Assembly: GCA_029204225.1 (NCBI GenBank)
Contig: MU831964.1
Coordinates: forward strand, 30,196 to 94,195
DNA: 64,000 nucleotides
Source of the DNA: Diphasiastrum complanatum
Taxonomy: Eukaryota; Streptophyta; Lycopodiopsida; Lycopodiales; Lycopodiaceae
Direction: 5' to 3'
Positions 34,221-45,195 of this stretch are shown here, in pieces. Position numbers and translations under genes: made by a program. Position 1 is the stretch's first letter. The number at the start of each line of letters is the position of its first letter. The notes beneath the pieces were generated by a model. That model was not told the origin of the DNA. It did no database searches and worked only from the letters and a program-made list of their open reading frames with translations.

Positions 34221-34360
34221 AAAAATCTAGCTTGGTAAATTTAGCTTGATGGAAAACATGATGATCTTGAACTTGACTCCATGGGCTGAATTGGACTTTG
34301 TTGGTTCAAAAGGTGTGAAGAACAGCCAATGAGCTTGATGTTGATCTGAAATCACCATAT

Positions 34361-36304
34361 CTATGATAGTGCTTCTTTGATGTTGACATCTTTGATGAAC
34401 TTGAGAGCTTTGCACCATCCTAGCATCTTCGAAATTGATTCCTTCCAAATTTCATGTAGATGCTTGACTTTGAGGCTTGTTCCTTCTTCATGTGCGTGCT
34501 CCTCCATGAGAAAATAAATCTTTCTTCTTGACTTATTAGGATCACAAAGATCTAGCATCATGTTACCATGATCTAGAGAATTAGACTTATCCAAATTGGC
34601 AAGACTATGCATGCTATAATAACAAAGTGTTTGCATCATATCTTCATGCTTCTTTACCATGCTAATCTCAGATCCAATGAGGCTAAATACTTCATTATTG
34701 AGATAAGTGTCTTTAGAAGATGATTCACTTACTCTCATAAAGAGTTTACAATTTGCCTCAATACAAAATTTCAAACTATGAGTAAACAAATCACTTTTGC
34801 TCTTACATGACTCAAGAGCATACATTTGATGAAATAACCATTTGCTTTCTAATTGATTTAAAATCAATTTCAACCTTTTAAGAACATCATCTATGTTCTC
34901 AAGAGAGACTTCATACTCAACTAGTATGGCTTTACTCCAATTTTGAGATGCAATGATCTCACTAAAGCAAATTGATTTATCAAATGACATAGGAGAAGTA
35001 ATTATGAGATGTATACCACATGAGGTATGCTCCTCTTTCCCTTGAAATGTGAGCCACATGGACTCAACCATGTTTCTTGAGATTCTTTTTGGAATCACAA
35101 CTTGAGAAGGTCTCTCCTCCTCAATCCTTGACATACTTGAACCTTGAGAAGGACTCTCTTCCTCAATCCTTGGCACACTTGAACCTTGAGATGACTCCTT
35201 AAGATCCTCTTCATGATGCTCCTTTTTTATGGAAATCCGAGACCTCCATGTCTCATAATGATCACAACAAGTATGACCATTCAATATGCACTTCCTATGA
35301 TTATCAAGATTACTTATGCTAGAAACATGAGTCCAAAAATCACCACAACCTGGCATGATTTTTCCAATATTGAAATCAAAAGGTATTTCCATCTCAATAA
35401 GGCTAACTACTTGCTTATGGATATAAGTGTCCACTTTGGATGCTTCACTTATTCTCATAAGAAGTTTACAACTTGCCTTTAAGATTGAAAACTTACAATT
35501 TTCATCTTTACGAATGAACACATCATTCATGATCTTATTGAAACCAAAAGATCCTGCATTATGAAGACATTTCCATTTCCTTGACTTTAGATCTAATGTA
35601 AGTTTACAAGGAAAACATGCTTTGCTATCTTTTAAGGCATCACACTCAACTAGTATTGCCCTAATCCACCTTTGAGATACAAAAATCTCTTCAAAGCAAA
35701 ATGGTTCTTCATAAGTTGATATGAGAGCATAAATGAAACTATTTTCATTTTGTGATTGCTCCTTATTCTTGATTGATTTCTCTTGGATAATAACAATAAG
35801 TTTGAACTTGTCCAAAGTTCCAAGCAAAATACTTTCCAAGGACATAAAATAAATCCAAGTTACTTTCATGAAAGTGACATCTATCTTTGCATCTTGAACC
35901 AAACAATGCACTTCCAAATGAAAAATTTCAAAAGATTTGACATGTGTTGTGATGGACTCTTGAAGACAAATCTTGCAAGTCCTTGTGAGATTCCAAGCCT
36001 CATTCACCTTTCCACAAAGGAAACACCTTTCCTTGGACTTGTCCTTCTTATATTTGCATTTTGAACTTGAAGCTCCATCCTTCACCTCGGCCCCCTTGCT
36101 TTGGTTCTCCTTGGATGGATTGGTCTTCTTTTTGTAGCATCTTGAGAAAAAATATCCTCCCTTGCCACAAAGGTTACAGTCAGGATCCTTTCTTTCCTTC
36201 AATAGGATACCACCTATTGATGCCATGTGCATAAAAACCTGTGATATGATTCTACAGATGTAATTTTTGACTTTCAAGAGACTAGATTTGAACATCTTCA
36301 ACAA
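34361..36304 (-). CDS. Element X 647-residue ORF, zinc-finger protein of unknown role
   Basis: A long uninterrupted ORF. Residues 28-36 (MASIGGILL) resemble the Copia1 Gag start (MASNGGIML). Residues 43-56 (CNLCGKGGYFFSRC) are a zinc-knuckle relative with Tyr in place of the His. Residues 94-113 form a CX2C-X12-CX2C pair. The rest contains two diverged copies of one module, about 191-307 and 433-547 (CFEEIFVSQRW / CFSEIIASQNW; CKLLMRISEA / CKLFMRVSES; DTYIHKQVVSLI / DTYLNNEVFSLI), separated by a short SQGSS..RIEEE repeat (371-401). The start suggests derivation from a copia Gag with an internal deletion. The modules are unrecognised. Conservation in two copies suggests it was functional when they inserted. 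Confidence 0.75.
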   Translation of the reverse strand: MLKMFKSSLLKVKNYICRIISQVFMHMASIGGILLKERKDPDCNLCGKGGYFFSRCYKKKTNPSKENQSKGAEVKDGASSSKCKYKKDKSKERCFLCGKVNEAWNLTRTCKICLQESITTHVKSFEIFHLEVHCLVQDAKIDVTFMKVTWIYFMSLESILLGTLDKFKLIVIIQEKSIKNKEQSQNENSFIYALISTYEEPFCFEEIFVSQRWIRAILVECDALKDSKACFPCKLTLDLKSRKWKCLHNAGSFGFNKIMNDVFIRKDENCKFSILKASCKLLMRISEASKVDTYIHKQVVSLIEMEIPFDFNIGKIMPGCGDFWTHVSSISNLDNHRKCILNGHTCCDHYETWRSRISIKKEHHEEDLKESSQGSSVPRIEEESPSQGSSMSRIEEERPSQVVIPKRISRNMVESMWLTFQGKEEHTSCGIHLIITSPMSFDKSICFSEIIASQNWSKAILVEYEVSLENIDDVLKRLKLILNQLESKWLFHQMYALESCKSKSDLFTHSLKFCIEANCKLFMRVSESSSKDTYLNNEVFSLIGSEISMVKKHEDMMQTLCYYSMHSLANLDKSNSLDHGNMMLDLCDPNKSRRKIYFLMEEHAHEEGTSLKVKHLHEIWKESISKMLGWCKALKFIKDVNIKEALS

Positions 36305-37881
36305 TCTAGAAGGATCTACAAAAGATCTAGCTCACAAACCTAAGAAACAATCTTCACAGTAATGACTAGTCACTTGGAAACTTTGCTTTGATCACTAAGA
36401 CAAAAGCACGCAATCTTTGAATAAAATCACTAAAGAAATCAGATCCAATCTCCTATTGGACTCATCAAATACCAATGACTCTTTCTTTTGAAAGTTGAAA
36501 TGGATATGAAAAAGATTTGACACCTAGATTTTCCTTTTCACTTGACTAGTTCTCTCAACACTTGAGATTCTTAAACAAAAGATGGGTTTTGTTTCAAATA
36601 CATGAAAATCAAACTTAATCACTTCTTTTGGACTCACTCTTGACCCAAATAATCTCACACTTGAGATTTAGAATGAATTTGATTTGATTTGACAACAAAC
36701 TATACCACCAATTTTTCACAAAGCTTAAAAAATTAGACAACCAAAGATTCACAAAGATCTCAACCATGCATGAATACTCAAATATGGACTCCTCCTCATT
36801 CTAGACATCCAATGGGATCTCAAATCGACCCTCACACTCTCACAAAGAAAGTTGAATAGAACTAATTTGAGTTTCATACATACTATGTCAATTTTTGCTC
36901 AATAAATTGAATTCAATCACTCCTATTGGATTCCACCAATTACTCTACTTTTTAAGACTTGGAGTGAAATTCAAAATCAAAAGTTGTGATTTTTCTCACT
37001 AAGATATTGTGCTTCAAAGATCTAATGCCACTTAGAAAGATTTGATCACCTAGGAGAATACAAATTCTCCACCAATAACAACACATAATGAGCTTCTAGA
37101 TCTTGCCCTCTACAAAGGAAGAAACTCTTAGAAAATTGGATCTCTCTCTACACATTTGCCATAGACACCTTAATGAATCTTTTCAAACCTTGCAATCACT
37201 AAAACAAATTGAGTAGGGTTGAACAATATGACTTGGATCTCAATCTCTTTTCTAGAACTCTCAATTGAAGCCAATCTATGTCAAATTCTACAAAAGATTT
37301 GCATAGATGCTCTATATGCACTAAAAACTCTCAAAGGTTTCACTTGGAGGACAGATGTTTTCTAGCAAATTGATGCTTCTAAACTTAACCCTATCACTCT
37401 TGAACAAATCTAGAGTGATGGTACAATGGATTTCAACCTCTCACCTTGCATATCACTCCTTAATCTATGATTTTTAGCAAAATCTCTCTTAACTTCAACA
37501 TACACTCAAAAAATCAGGGAAGATCAATTAATGCACCTATTTCAAGCTTCAATTTTGATTTTTGGCTGATCTAATCCAAGAACTAATGAAAGTATTAGAT
37601 TCACTATAGAAAATGCTTGATTTTGCACCAAAAATCACTCAAATTGGATATGTGAGTCAAATTCTACAAATTTTTTAAATTTCTCAATCAAAATCAGAGC
37701 TGTATGGTCTCACACGTGTGAAAAGGGTTCCTATAGCCCACAACAAGATCTGGACCAAAAATTTTGAGGATAGCTATCAAATCCAACTTGCTACACAAAA
37801 TTTGACTAGTTTCCAAAAAACTGCAAATTTTGGCCTTGATTTGGATTAACCCTATCAATTTCAACAAAACCTCTTGTACTA
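36305..37881 (-). other. Element X leader
   Basis: About 1.6 kb of A/T-rich DNA between the primer site and the ORF, with no long frame. Unusually long for an LTR element leader, which with the missing pol resembles a large retrotransposon derivative. It contains another CACACGTGTG at 37711-37720. Confidence 0.6.
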
Positions 37882-37894
37882 GGCTCTGATACCA
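37882..37894 (-). promoter_or_regulatory. Element X primer binding site
   Basis: On the minus strand TGGTATCAGAGCC directly after the CA end of the 5' LTR. Confidence 0.94.
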
Positions 37895-38726
37895 TGTGCA
37901 AAAAGTACAAAAAGGACCAAGAGTGGATCCTAATCTAATCATCAAGAGGGATTGGTTGTCAGATTACTTGATCTATCAATCTACTTGAGATTAAGATCAA
38001 TCTAGATCAATTCTAGACACAAAATCCTAACAAGAACAATCATTAATTGAAGGTAGGTGTACTTTCTGGTTTCACACGTGTGAAACACTGTCTGAGTACG
38101 GACTCCAACCTGAAAATCAAATACACATTGATAGAACCTCAAAACAATCAAAACAAATGTAGACAAATGGAGAGAATCACTCAAAATTGCTTCCAAAACC
38201 AAGATTGTTTTCTCACATTGATTATGGCCAAATGTGGCTCTATATATACAATAAGTGGGAGCTCATGGTACTGATCATCCCTCTGATCTCACATGTGTGA
38301 AGGTGTTTTGTCATATGATGATTCATCATGCAAAACTGACACTTGGACAACACCTTCTATTTTGAGCACTTTTGGTCCATTTTTCTTTTATATGGAGATC
38401 TACTTGGAAATCTTTTAGAAGTCAAAATTCGCCTACTTCAGCTTATTCCACACATGTGAGTTGTCCTCTACACATGTGATATGACACCTAACCAAAGGAT
38501 GTGGCTCATGCAATCAATAGATTGATGTCATGTGTCATATGTCTAGAAAACTAGTTCTTGGCCTTTTTAGCCACTAGAACTTGAATTAAATCATATGTAC
38601 AACCTATATGATTATGGTACATGACAAGTACATTATTTTCACACGTGGGAACAGGCTCCACACATGTGTGTTTATCTATATACAAGATTTTTGGCCTCTA
38701 CCAAGTTTATTTTTGCATTTTTCACA
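37895..38726 (-). repeat. Element X copy 2, 5' LTR
   Basis: 832 bp, partner of 33381-34211; carries GTTTCACACGTGTGAAAC at 38069-38086. Confidence 0.95.
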
Positions 38727-38731
38727 AAAAG
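38727..38731 (+). repeat. Target duplication of element X (right)
   Basis: AAAAG; the gypsy A RNase H frame continues immediately after it (ELFSIVHVLKTW). Confidence 0.93.
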
Positions 38732-39025
38732 GAACTCTTTTCTATAGTCCATGTCCTTAAGACTTGGAGGCATTATTTGTATGGTGCCAACTTTGAGGTC
38801 CTGACAGACCATGAGAGTCTCAGATACCTTTGCAATCAACCTGAGCTTAGAGATCGGAAAGCTCATTGGGCAGAGTTGATACAAGAGTTTGATATGTCTA
38901 TTAGATATAGACGGGAGAAATTCAATACAGTAGCAGATGCCCTTAGCAGAATGCCTATGATAAACGAGCTGAGTTTTACTCAAATTCGTAATGAGTTAGT
39001 CCTTGAGAGGGAAATACCAGCATGA
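38732..39025 (+). pseudogene. Gypsy A RNase H, second part
   Basis: Continues the frame broken at 33380: ELFSIVHVLKTWRHYLYG, VLTDHESLRYL, then FNTVADALSRM with the closing Asp. It ends in a TGA at 39023-39025; the integrase follows in another frame from about 39003, so there is a frameshift between them. Confidence 0.92.
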
Positions 39026-40014
39026 TGCATTCTTCTCTACTATCTGGAACTCAGTCCAGAGTAGAAAGTTACAGACTCCAGAACCAGTCCCCACAGCTGG
39101 TGCCAGTTCATCCAAGAATATGACAACTTCCATTGAGGATGATGATGAGTCCGAGTATATGTCGTCAGATGACGTTGAGGATTTTGAGCCTTTAATACCC
39201 AAGCAAACCCCAGTGGTTGAGGGTCAGTTGACTCAAGGATTCAAATGGAAACAATATTTCATTCAAGATGAGTACTTGCTCTATAGAGATAGAGTATGTG
39301 TCTCCAATTCAAAGGATTATAGGCAGCAGGTCCTATATGAATGTCATGACAATCCTAGTGCGGGACACCCAGGCATACAGAAGACCTATGAGCTTCTTCG
39401 TAGGCAATTTTTGTGGCCCAATATGAAAAAGGACGTCCAACAGTATGTAACCAGTTGTCAGAAATGTCAAGTAAACAAAGTAGAGCGTTTAAAGATAGGA
39501 GGGTTGTTGCAGCCCTTAGAGATACCAGCTAGTAAATGGGAGAGTATCTCCATGGATTTTATAGTAGGCCTGCCTAGAACCCAAAAGGGTAATGAAGCTA
39601 TATGGGTCATAGTTGACCGTCTGACCAAAATGGCTCATTTTATTCCTACCAAAACTACCGTTAGAGCTCCACAGTTAGCGAGGTTGTTTGTAGACGGGCT
39701 ATTTAAATTGTACGGTCTACCTTCCGACATAGTCAGCGACCAGGACAATAAGTTTGATGGAAGTTTTTGGAGGGCAGTATTCCATCATCTCCATACTAAA
39801 CTTAATATGAGTACCACCGACCATCCACAGACGGACGGTCAAACAGAGAGGGTAAATCAGGTGCTAGAGGATATGCTTCATGCATACGTAAGCAAGAGGC
39901 AGACTAATTGAGATGAGTATCTCTCAATATTAGAGTTTGCTTAAAATAGTACCAAACATTCAGCTACGGGATACAGCCCATTTATGCTGATGTACGGTTT
40001 TCAGCCACGCTCAC
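39003..40014 (+). pseudogene. Gypsy A integrase, first part
   Basis: An acidic linker (SIEDDDESEYMSSDDVEDFE) precedes the HHCC zinc domain (LYECHDNPSAGHPG...CQKCQ). The catalytic core has MDFIVGLPRT, IVSDQDNKF and the TERVNQ region carrying D, D and E. TGA at 39909-39911 and TAA at about 39943 interrupt the end. It is cut at 40014 in MLMYGFQPRS by gypsy B; the same frame resumes at 47610. Confidence 0.92.
40010..40014 (+). repeat. Target duplication of gypsy B (left)
   Basis: CTCAC, repeated at 47605-47609. Confidence 0.9.
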
Positions 40015-41093
40015 TGTTACATACCTATGTAACTAGCAGTACTTCAGACCCCTAGTAGTCCATTTAGTGTTGGGGGCTATATGGCAAGGTGCCCTTAGAA
40101 TTAAGGGTATGTGCCCTTGGATAAGCACAGACAAGTGACTATACCTTAGTTGGAGGTATGGGGTCACGTGACCCTTGGATAAGGGGTACCCTCACTATTA
40201 AGGGTAGGTGTCTTAGATTAAGGTACTAGTGTCCTTGATTAAGGGCAGGTAGGTGTCTATGCCTTGGATGGAGGTATGGAACCTAGTGAGGGGTTAGAAA
40301 GTCATTGGATGACTATTTTTTTAAACCTTGGGCCTCAACCTTGAACCATATCACTTTATTGGTCTAGGACCAAAGTATACCTGTACAACTTGGGCAATGG
40401 GACCTAGTAGGAGGGCGCCCTTCTAAGGTGTCCATTGAGTTCCCAACTCCCACAAGAAAGACATTCAAAGAGTCATAGGTTATGGAAGGAGTCTCTTGAC
40501 ATTCCATAAGCCTATGGAGGCTCTTGGAGATTCTTTAACTCCCCTAGTCTTCTCTCTCTCTCATTGGATGAGCATGGAACTCCATAGTGCATTGGAGGGG
40601 TCCATGGACCATCTATATGAGGTTAGTAGGGCGCCCATTGAGGGGGAGAGATCTCTTTTGTTTGCTTGGCTTATGCTCTAGTGTTGCTACTACTGTGTAG
40701 AGTGCTTTCTTGTGGTAGTATGTTTGAGGTTTGGATCTTGCTTATGGTATGAGACATAAGTAGGGTTTGGATCTTGAGTATGCTATGGAGTGTTGTGGTA
40801 TGCTTGTGATTTGTTTATGGTTAGCAAGGGAGTGCTAGATAGGTCTTGCTTGGAGCTTGGATCTAGCTATGGTTAGGTGGTGAATACTTGAGGCCAGCTT
40901 GTTATCTATCTTTGTGTTTAAAGAGTAGGGACACAGGTGGAGGAGAGATCCTTGGAGGCTTGCAGATCCTTACTTGCAGGTGGAGGCATCCTAGCTTGGA
41001 GTTAAGGAGCATCTTGAAGCTTGCAGGTTGCTTGGAGGACATTTGGAGGCTCTACCTTGGATTTGGAGGACTTCCTCACCTCTACTTGTAAAA
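40015..41093 (+). repeat. Gypsy B 5' LTR
   Basis: 1079 bp starting TGTTACATACC. It contains short GGGTA/CCTTAGATTAAGG repeats at 40080-40260. The 61-codon frame inside it is present in both LTRs and is not taken as a gene. Confidence 0.93.
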
Positions 41094-41094
41094 G

Positions 41095-41106
41095 TGGTAT
41101 CAGAGC
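41095..41106 (+). promoter_or_regulatory. Gypsy B primer binding site
   Basis: TGGTATCAGAGC, one base after the LTR end. Confidence 0.93.
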
Positions 41107-42149
41107 TAGACAAAGGATGGTAACCTTTCTAACCTTATTTAAGTTCTATTAAGATCACCAACTAAAAAATTTTTTGGGGAAGATTATAGGCTTTTCTAGT
41201 TGTAGGAAGCTTGTAGTTGAAGTACCCAATGAATCTAGTTCTCTTTGGAAGAGAGTAGTGATGCTTATAGAATTGTTTAGGGGCTGATTTTTGATAATGT
41301 TAGAGAAGTTTTAAAGTGGGCTTTGGGTTTTTAAAAGTTCTGAAAAAAGATTTGTGGGATAGGTAGAGGAAGTCTTCCTCTACATACACAAACTTTTTTT
41401 GGCAAAAAGATTGATTCTAGCTTTGTGTTTTGATCAAAACTAGTGTTTTTTTTTTGCATAAATGAAGTGTTTGGAGTTCTGATTTTCATTTTGAAGTTCT
41501 GTTTTTCAGACCTGTAAATCTGAAAATCAGATCTGAAAAGTGAAGTTTTCATTCAAACTTCATTAGTTACACCTTTCTATCTCCTAGTTTCATGAAGATG
41601 ACAATGTAGGAAGGGAATGGTAGTGTAACTTTGTGCATAAAACAAGTTTTGAAATTCTATTTTTTGTCATTTTGAAGTTCTGATTTTCAGACATGTAAAT
41701 CTGAAAATCAGATCTGAAAATTGAAGTTTTCATAAAGCTTCATTAGTTATCCATTTCTAGACACTAGTTTCTTGGTTTTGGAAATCTAGAATAGTGAGAA
41801 ATGTGAAAACTTTGGTTGCTGTTGAAATGACAAATAGAATTGGAATGGGAATGGAATGGGAACTTTATGTAAACATTAGCTTGGATTAGTTGATTGAAGT
41901 TTACATAAAGATTTGGTTTTCATTTTTGTTTTTGATTAAGGCAAATGTAGCTTGTTGTTGTTTTCCTCTTAAGCGTGGATTAAGCTTGCAAATAGTAGGC
42001 TTGGATTGAGCTTACAAACAATAAGATTGAATGATTAGAAGTAAATGCTTTTTATTTGCATTGGATGTAACAATTGAAACATTTCTATCATTCTAATTTG
42101 AGCACTTGTTGTTGTATTTGCATAATAGGAAAACACACAAGCAACCCCA
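41107..42149 (+). other. Gypsy B leader with repeated hairpin
   Basis: Non-coding leader. A segment of about 75 bp occurs twice, near 41490-41570 and 41670-41750. Each holds the foldback CTGATTTTCAGA...TCTGAAAATCAG (the first with one mismatch), followed by GATCTGAAAA and CTTCATTAGTTA. It might be a packaging or translation element; its role is unknown. Confidence 0.7.
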
Positions 42150-43078
42150 ATGGATCAAACCAATGAAAACCCAACATTTGATCTATCAAACCCATCCAAT
42201 GTGGCACAAGCTCTTGAACTATTATACCAACAAATTCAAGCCACTAATAAGCAGCTTCTTGAAACTAATCAAAGAAACCAAGACTTAGAGTCTAGGTTAG
42301 CCAATCAGAAGAAACATGTAGTTCCACCTCCTGTAAAAGTGTTTAAGGGAGAAAAGAAGGATAGGAACTTACAAGTGGTAAGTTCTTGGCTGAATGTTTG
42401 GAACAAATACTTTGCCATGAACCAATTCCCTGAATCTGAGAAGTTATCCACTGTCACTATGTTCCTTGAAGGAAGAGCCCTAGTTTGGTGGGATGACTTA
42501 GTTGCAAAGGGCAATCAACCTTGTACATGGGATGATTTTTGCAAGCTTTTTAGGGATTATTTTCTACCACTTTTAGATGACTATGAACACTTCCAAAAGT
42601 TGAGCCATCTAACCATGAATAAAGGTTTGGAACAGTTTATTCAAGATTTTCATGAGTACCTAAATCCACTTTATAGTGATATTATGCCTAAGGTACAAAT
42701 GTTAATGTTTATTGATGGGTTACCAAAAGATTATCAAGTGGATGTTCGTAGGAACCATCCAAAACCCTAGAAGATGCTATTAGGGCTGCAAAATACTTTG
42801 ATGACACACCTAAGCCACCTAGGGGTCAACAGCCTAATGAGCAGAAAAAAGGTTTTCAATTTAAGAGGAAGGATAGGGAAGTCGTTAATGAAACACATCC
42901 CAATTCCAACAATCCTAAGAAAACCAAGAAAAACTTTAAAAAACATCATGGTGGCAATGATAAAGCTGAAGCTCGTAAGAAGAACCTGTGCTTCAAGTGC
43001 AATGGCGAGGGTCACCTTGCACGTGATTGCGTCAAAAAACAAGCTTCAACCTCAGGTAATCTATCTCGAAGTAATGAG
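42150..43078 (+). pseudogene. gag: Gypsy B Gag
   Basis: Starts MDQTNENPTFDLS with a helical N-terminus, then the retrotransposon Gag core (VKVFKGEKKDRNLQ, GRALVWWDDL, LEQFIQDFHEYLN, MLMFIDGLPKDYQ). A one-base frameshift near 42763 precedes LEDAIRAAKYFDD. The CCHC zinc knuckle CFKCNGEGHLARDC is intact at about 42991-43032. Apart from the frameshift the sequence is well preserved. Confidence 0.88.
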
Positions 43079-43800
43079 ATGGATGTTTGTTTCCTTAGTT
43101 CTTTAGTTTTTGGTCCTAATGACCTTATTTGCATTAAAGGTAAAGTTAATGATCAAGTTGTTAATGTTCTTTTTGACACGGGATCCACTCATAACTTTAT
43201 TAATGTAAATTTGGTGCAGACGCTAAACCTTCCTACCAAAAAAAGTGAGAAAAAATACCGTGTGACAATGGCATCGGGAAGTAATTCCGATTTGATGGAT
43301 TTTATTGTTCTTGGTGTAGAATTGCACATTCACGATTACTCTGAAAAACTAGAATTCCATGCCGTTCAATTAGCTAATGTAGATATTGTTCTTGGGCAAC
43401 AATGGCATTTTGATAAGAACAAATCATTGAGAATTGATTTTGTTGAAAAATCTTTATCTTTTATGGATGAGAATTCTTTAATTAAGATCAAGGCTAGTTT
43501 AAGTGTTGACACTAAAAATGTTAACCCTTATTCTAAATAGGAACTTAATTCTATTATGAAAAATTTTGATTTTAAAGTTTATTTATGTTTTCATAATGAT
43601 ATCATTTGCTCCAATGATGAAGAACTTAACATAAATGCCATGAATATACCCAGTGAGAACACTACAGAATTTGAAGCCTATAATGAACTTAGGTAGGAAT
43701 TCAATGATGTTTTTTTAGACCTTCCTGTAGGTTTACCACCAGAAAGGACAGTTGATCATAAAATTGACCTAATACCTGGAGCAATTCCAATTGCACAGCG
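43079..43800 (+). pseudogene. Gypsy B protease and linker
   Basis: In frame with the end of gag. It has the active-site motif VLFDTGSTHNFIN and the late motif DIVLGQQW. A TAG at 43538 and another near 43694 interrupt the linker to RT, which contains the [16 protein letters not shown] motif. Confidence 0.87.
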
Positions 43801-44553
43801 TCCTTATAGGATGAGTGCATCGGAAGAGGCTGAGGTAAATAGGCAATCACATGATTACCTAAAAAAGGGGTGGGTACAACCTAGTAAGCCTCCTTGGGCA
43901 TCACCAGTGGTTCTGGTGGCCAAGAAGGATGGGACTATCAGGATTTGCGTCGACTATAAGAAATTGAACAAGGTAACCGTTAAGAATAGATATCCACTGC
44001 CGCGGATGGATGATCTAATAGACTATCTTGGTGGTGCTGGGTACTTTACCAAGATAGATTTAAGATCGGGCTACCATCAGATACGCATTAAGGCAGAAGA
44101 TATACCAAAAACCGGGTTTCGAACTCGCTTTGGTACAAATTTTTGGTGTTGCCTTTTGGTTTGACCAATGCACCGACAACTTTCCAACAAATGATGAACG
44201 ATTTGTTCAGGCCATATTTGGGAAGATTCAGAGTGGTATTTTTAGATGATATCCTAGTATTCAGTAAGACTTTGGCGGAACATAAAGAGCATCTTAGGAT
44301 TGTCTTGGACATTCTAAGAAGGGAAAAGCTCTTTGCCAAGGAGTCTAAGTGTGACTTTTTTGCTAAGGACTTGTCCTACTTGGGGCATAAGGTTTTTGAA
44401 CGGGGGGTGGAGATTGAGGCTGATCGTATCCAGAGGGTTATTGATTGGCCTATCCTCACCACAGTTCGGAAAATCAAGTCTTTCTTGGGGTTTGTGGGAT
44501 TTTTTCGTCGGCATATTCCCCAATTTGCTCGATTGGCATTTCCCCTTACCTAG
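43801..44553 (+). pseudogene. Gypsy B reverse transcriptase
   Basis: Motifs [36 protein letters not shown], then a frameshift near 44140, then [13 protein letters not shown] and FLDD. The connection domain follows (FLGFVGFFRRHIPQFA) and ends at a TAG at 44551-44553. Confidence 0.92.
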
Positions 44554-45195
44554 GCCTTGAAAGGCTATAAGAAGCTAAGCCGGAGGGCTAAGAGTCCACT
44601 AGTGGTGTGGAAGGAGGATATGAATAATTGTTTTGAGTTGCTTAAGAAAAGTGTCACTTTGGCACCAATACTAATCATTGGCGATCCTAATAAGACTTTT
44701 GTGGTTAGGACCGATGCCAGTGATTATGCTTTTGGAGCTGTTTTGATGCAGGATGGACATCCTGTGGCTTATGAAAGCAAGAAACTCAATCCTGCTCAGT
44801 CTAGGTATTGTACCTATAAGAAGGATCTATTTGCAATTGTTCATTCCTTGAAAATTTGGCGACATTATTTGTATGGAGCCAGATTTGAAGTTTTGACGGA
44901 TCATCAGACTCTTCGATATTTCTGTGATGCTACAGATTTAAAGGGGAGGCAAGCTAGATGGGCTGAGCTGATGCAAATCTTTGACTTTTGTATACGTTAT
45001 TGTAAAGGAAGTCAAAATACTCTAGCGGATGCTTTGAGTCGGTTACCGGTTATTAATCAGTTGTGCTTTACTGTTATAGAACCGGAGTTGTTTCAGTCTC
45101 TTCAAGGACTATATGAGTCCGATCCTTTTTTTGAAAAGTATTGGCAACAAGTACTTTCGGGGGTCGATTCAGGTTTGCAAGATTTCTCGAATTAG
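44554..45195 (+). pseudogene. Gypsy B RNase H
   Basis: VVRTDASDYAFGAVLMQ, RPCTYKK-like region (RYCTYKKDLFAIVHSLK), VLTDHQTLRYF and TLADALSRL, giving the D, E, D, D catalytic set. In frame with RT apart from the stop at 44551; ends at a TAG at 45193-45195. Confidence 0.92.

Larger units (their letters stand above)
33381..38726 (-). mobile_element. Element X copy 2: complete non-autonomous LTR element
   Basis: 5346 bp, minus orientation, TSD AAAAG on both sides. It has LTRs of 831 and 832 bp, an initiator-tRNA primer site, a leader of about 1.6 kb, one 647-residue ORF, a polypurine tract, and no protease, integrase or RT. The LTRs differ at a modest number of positions, so it is older than Copia1. 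It lies in the RNase H region of gypsy A. Confidence 0.95.

Noticed and set aside
40496-40681. 61-codon ORF conserved at 40496-40681 and 47035-47220 in both gypsy B LTRs
   Set aside because: The two are copies because the LTRs are copies; this gives no evidence of selection on the frame.
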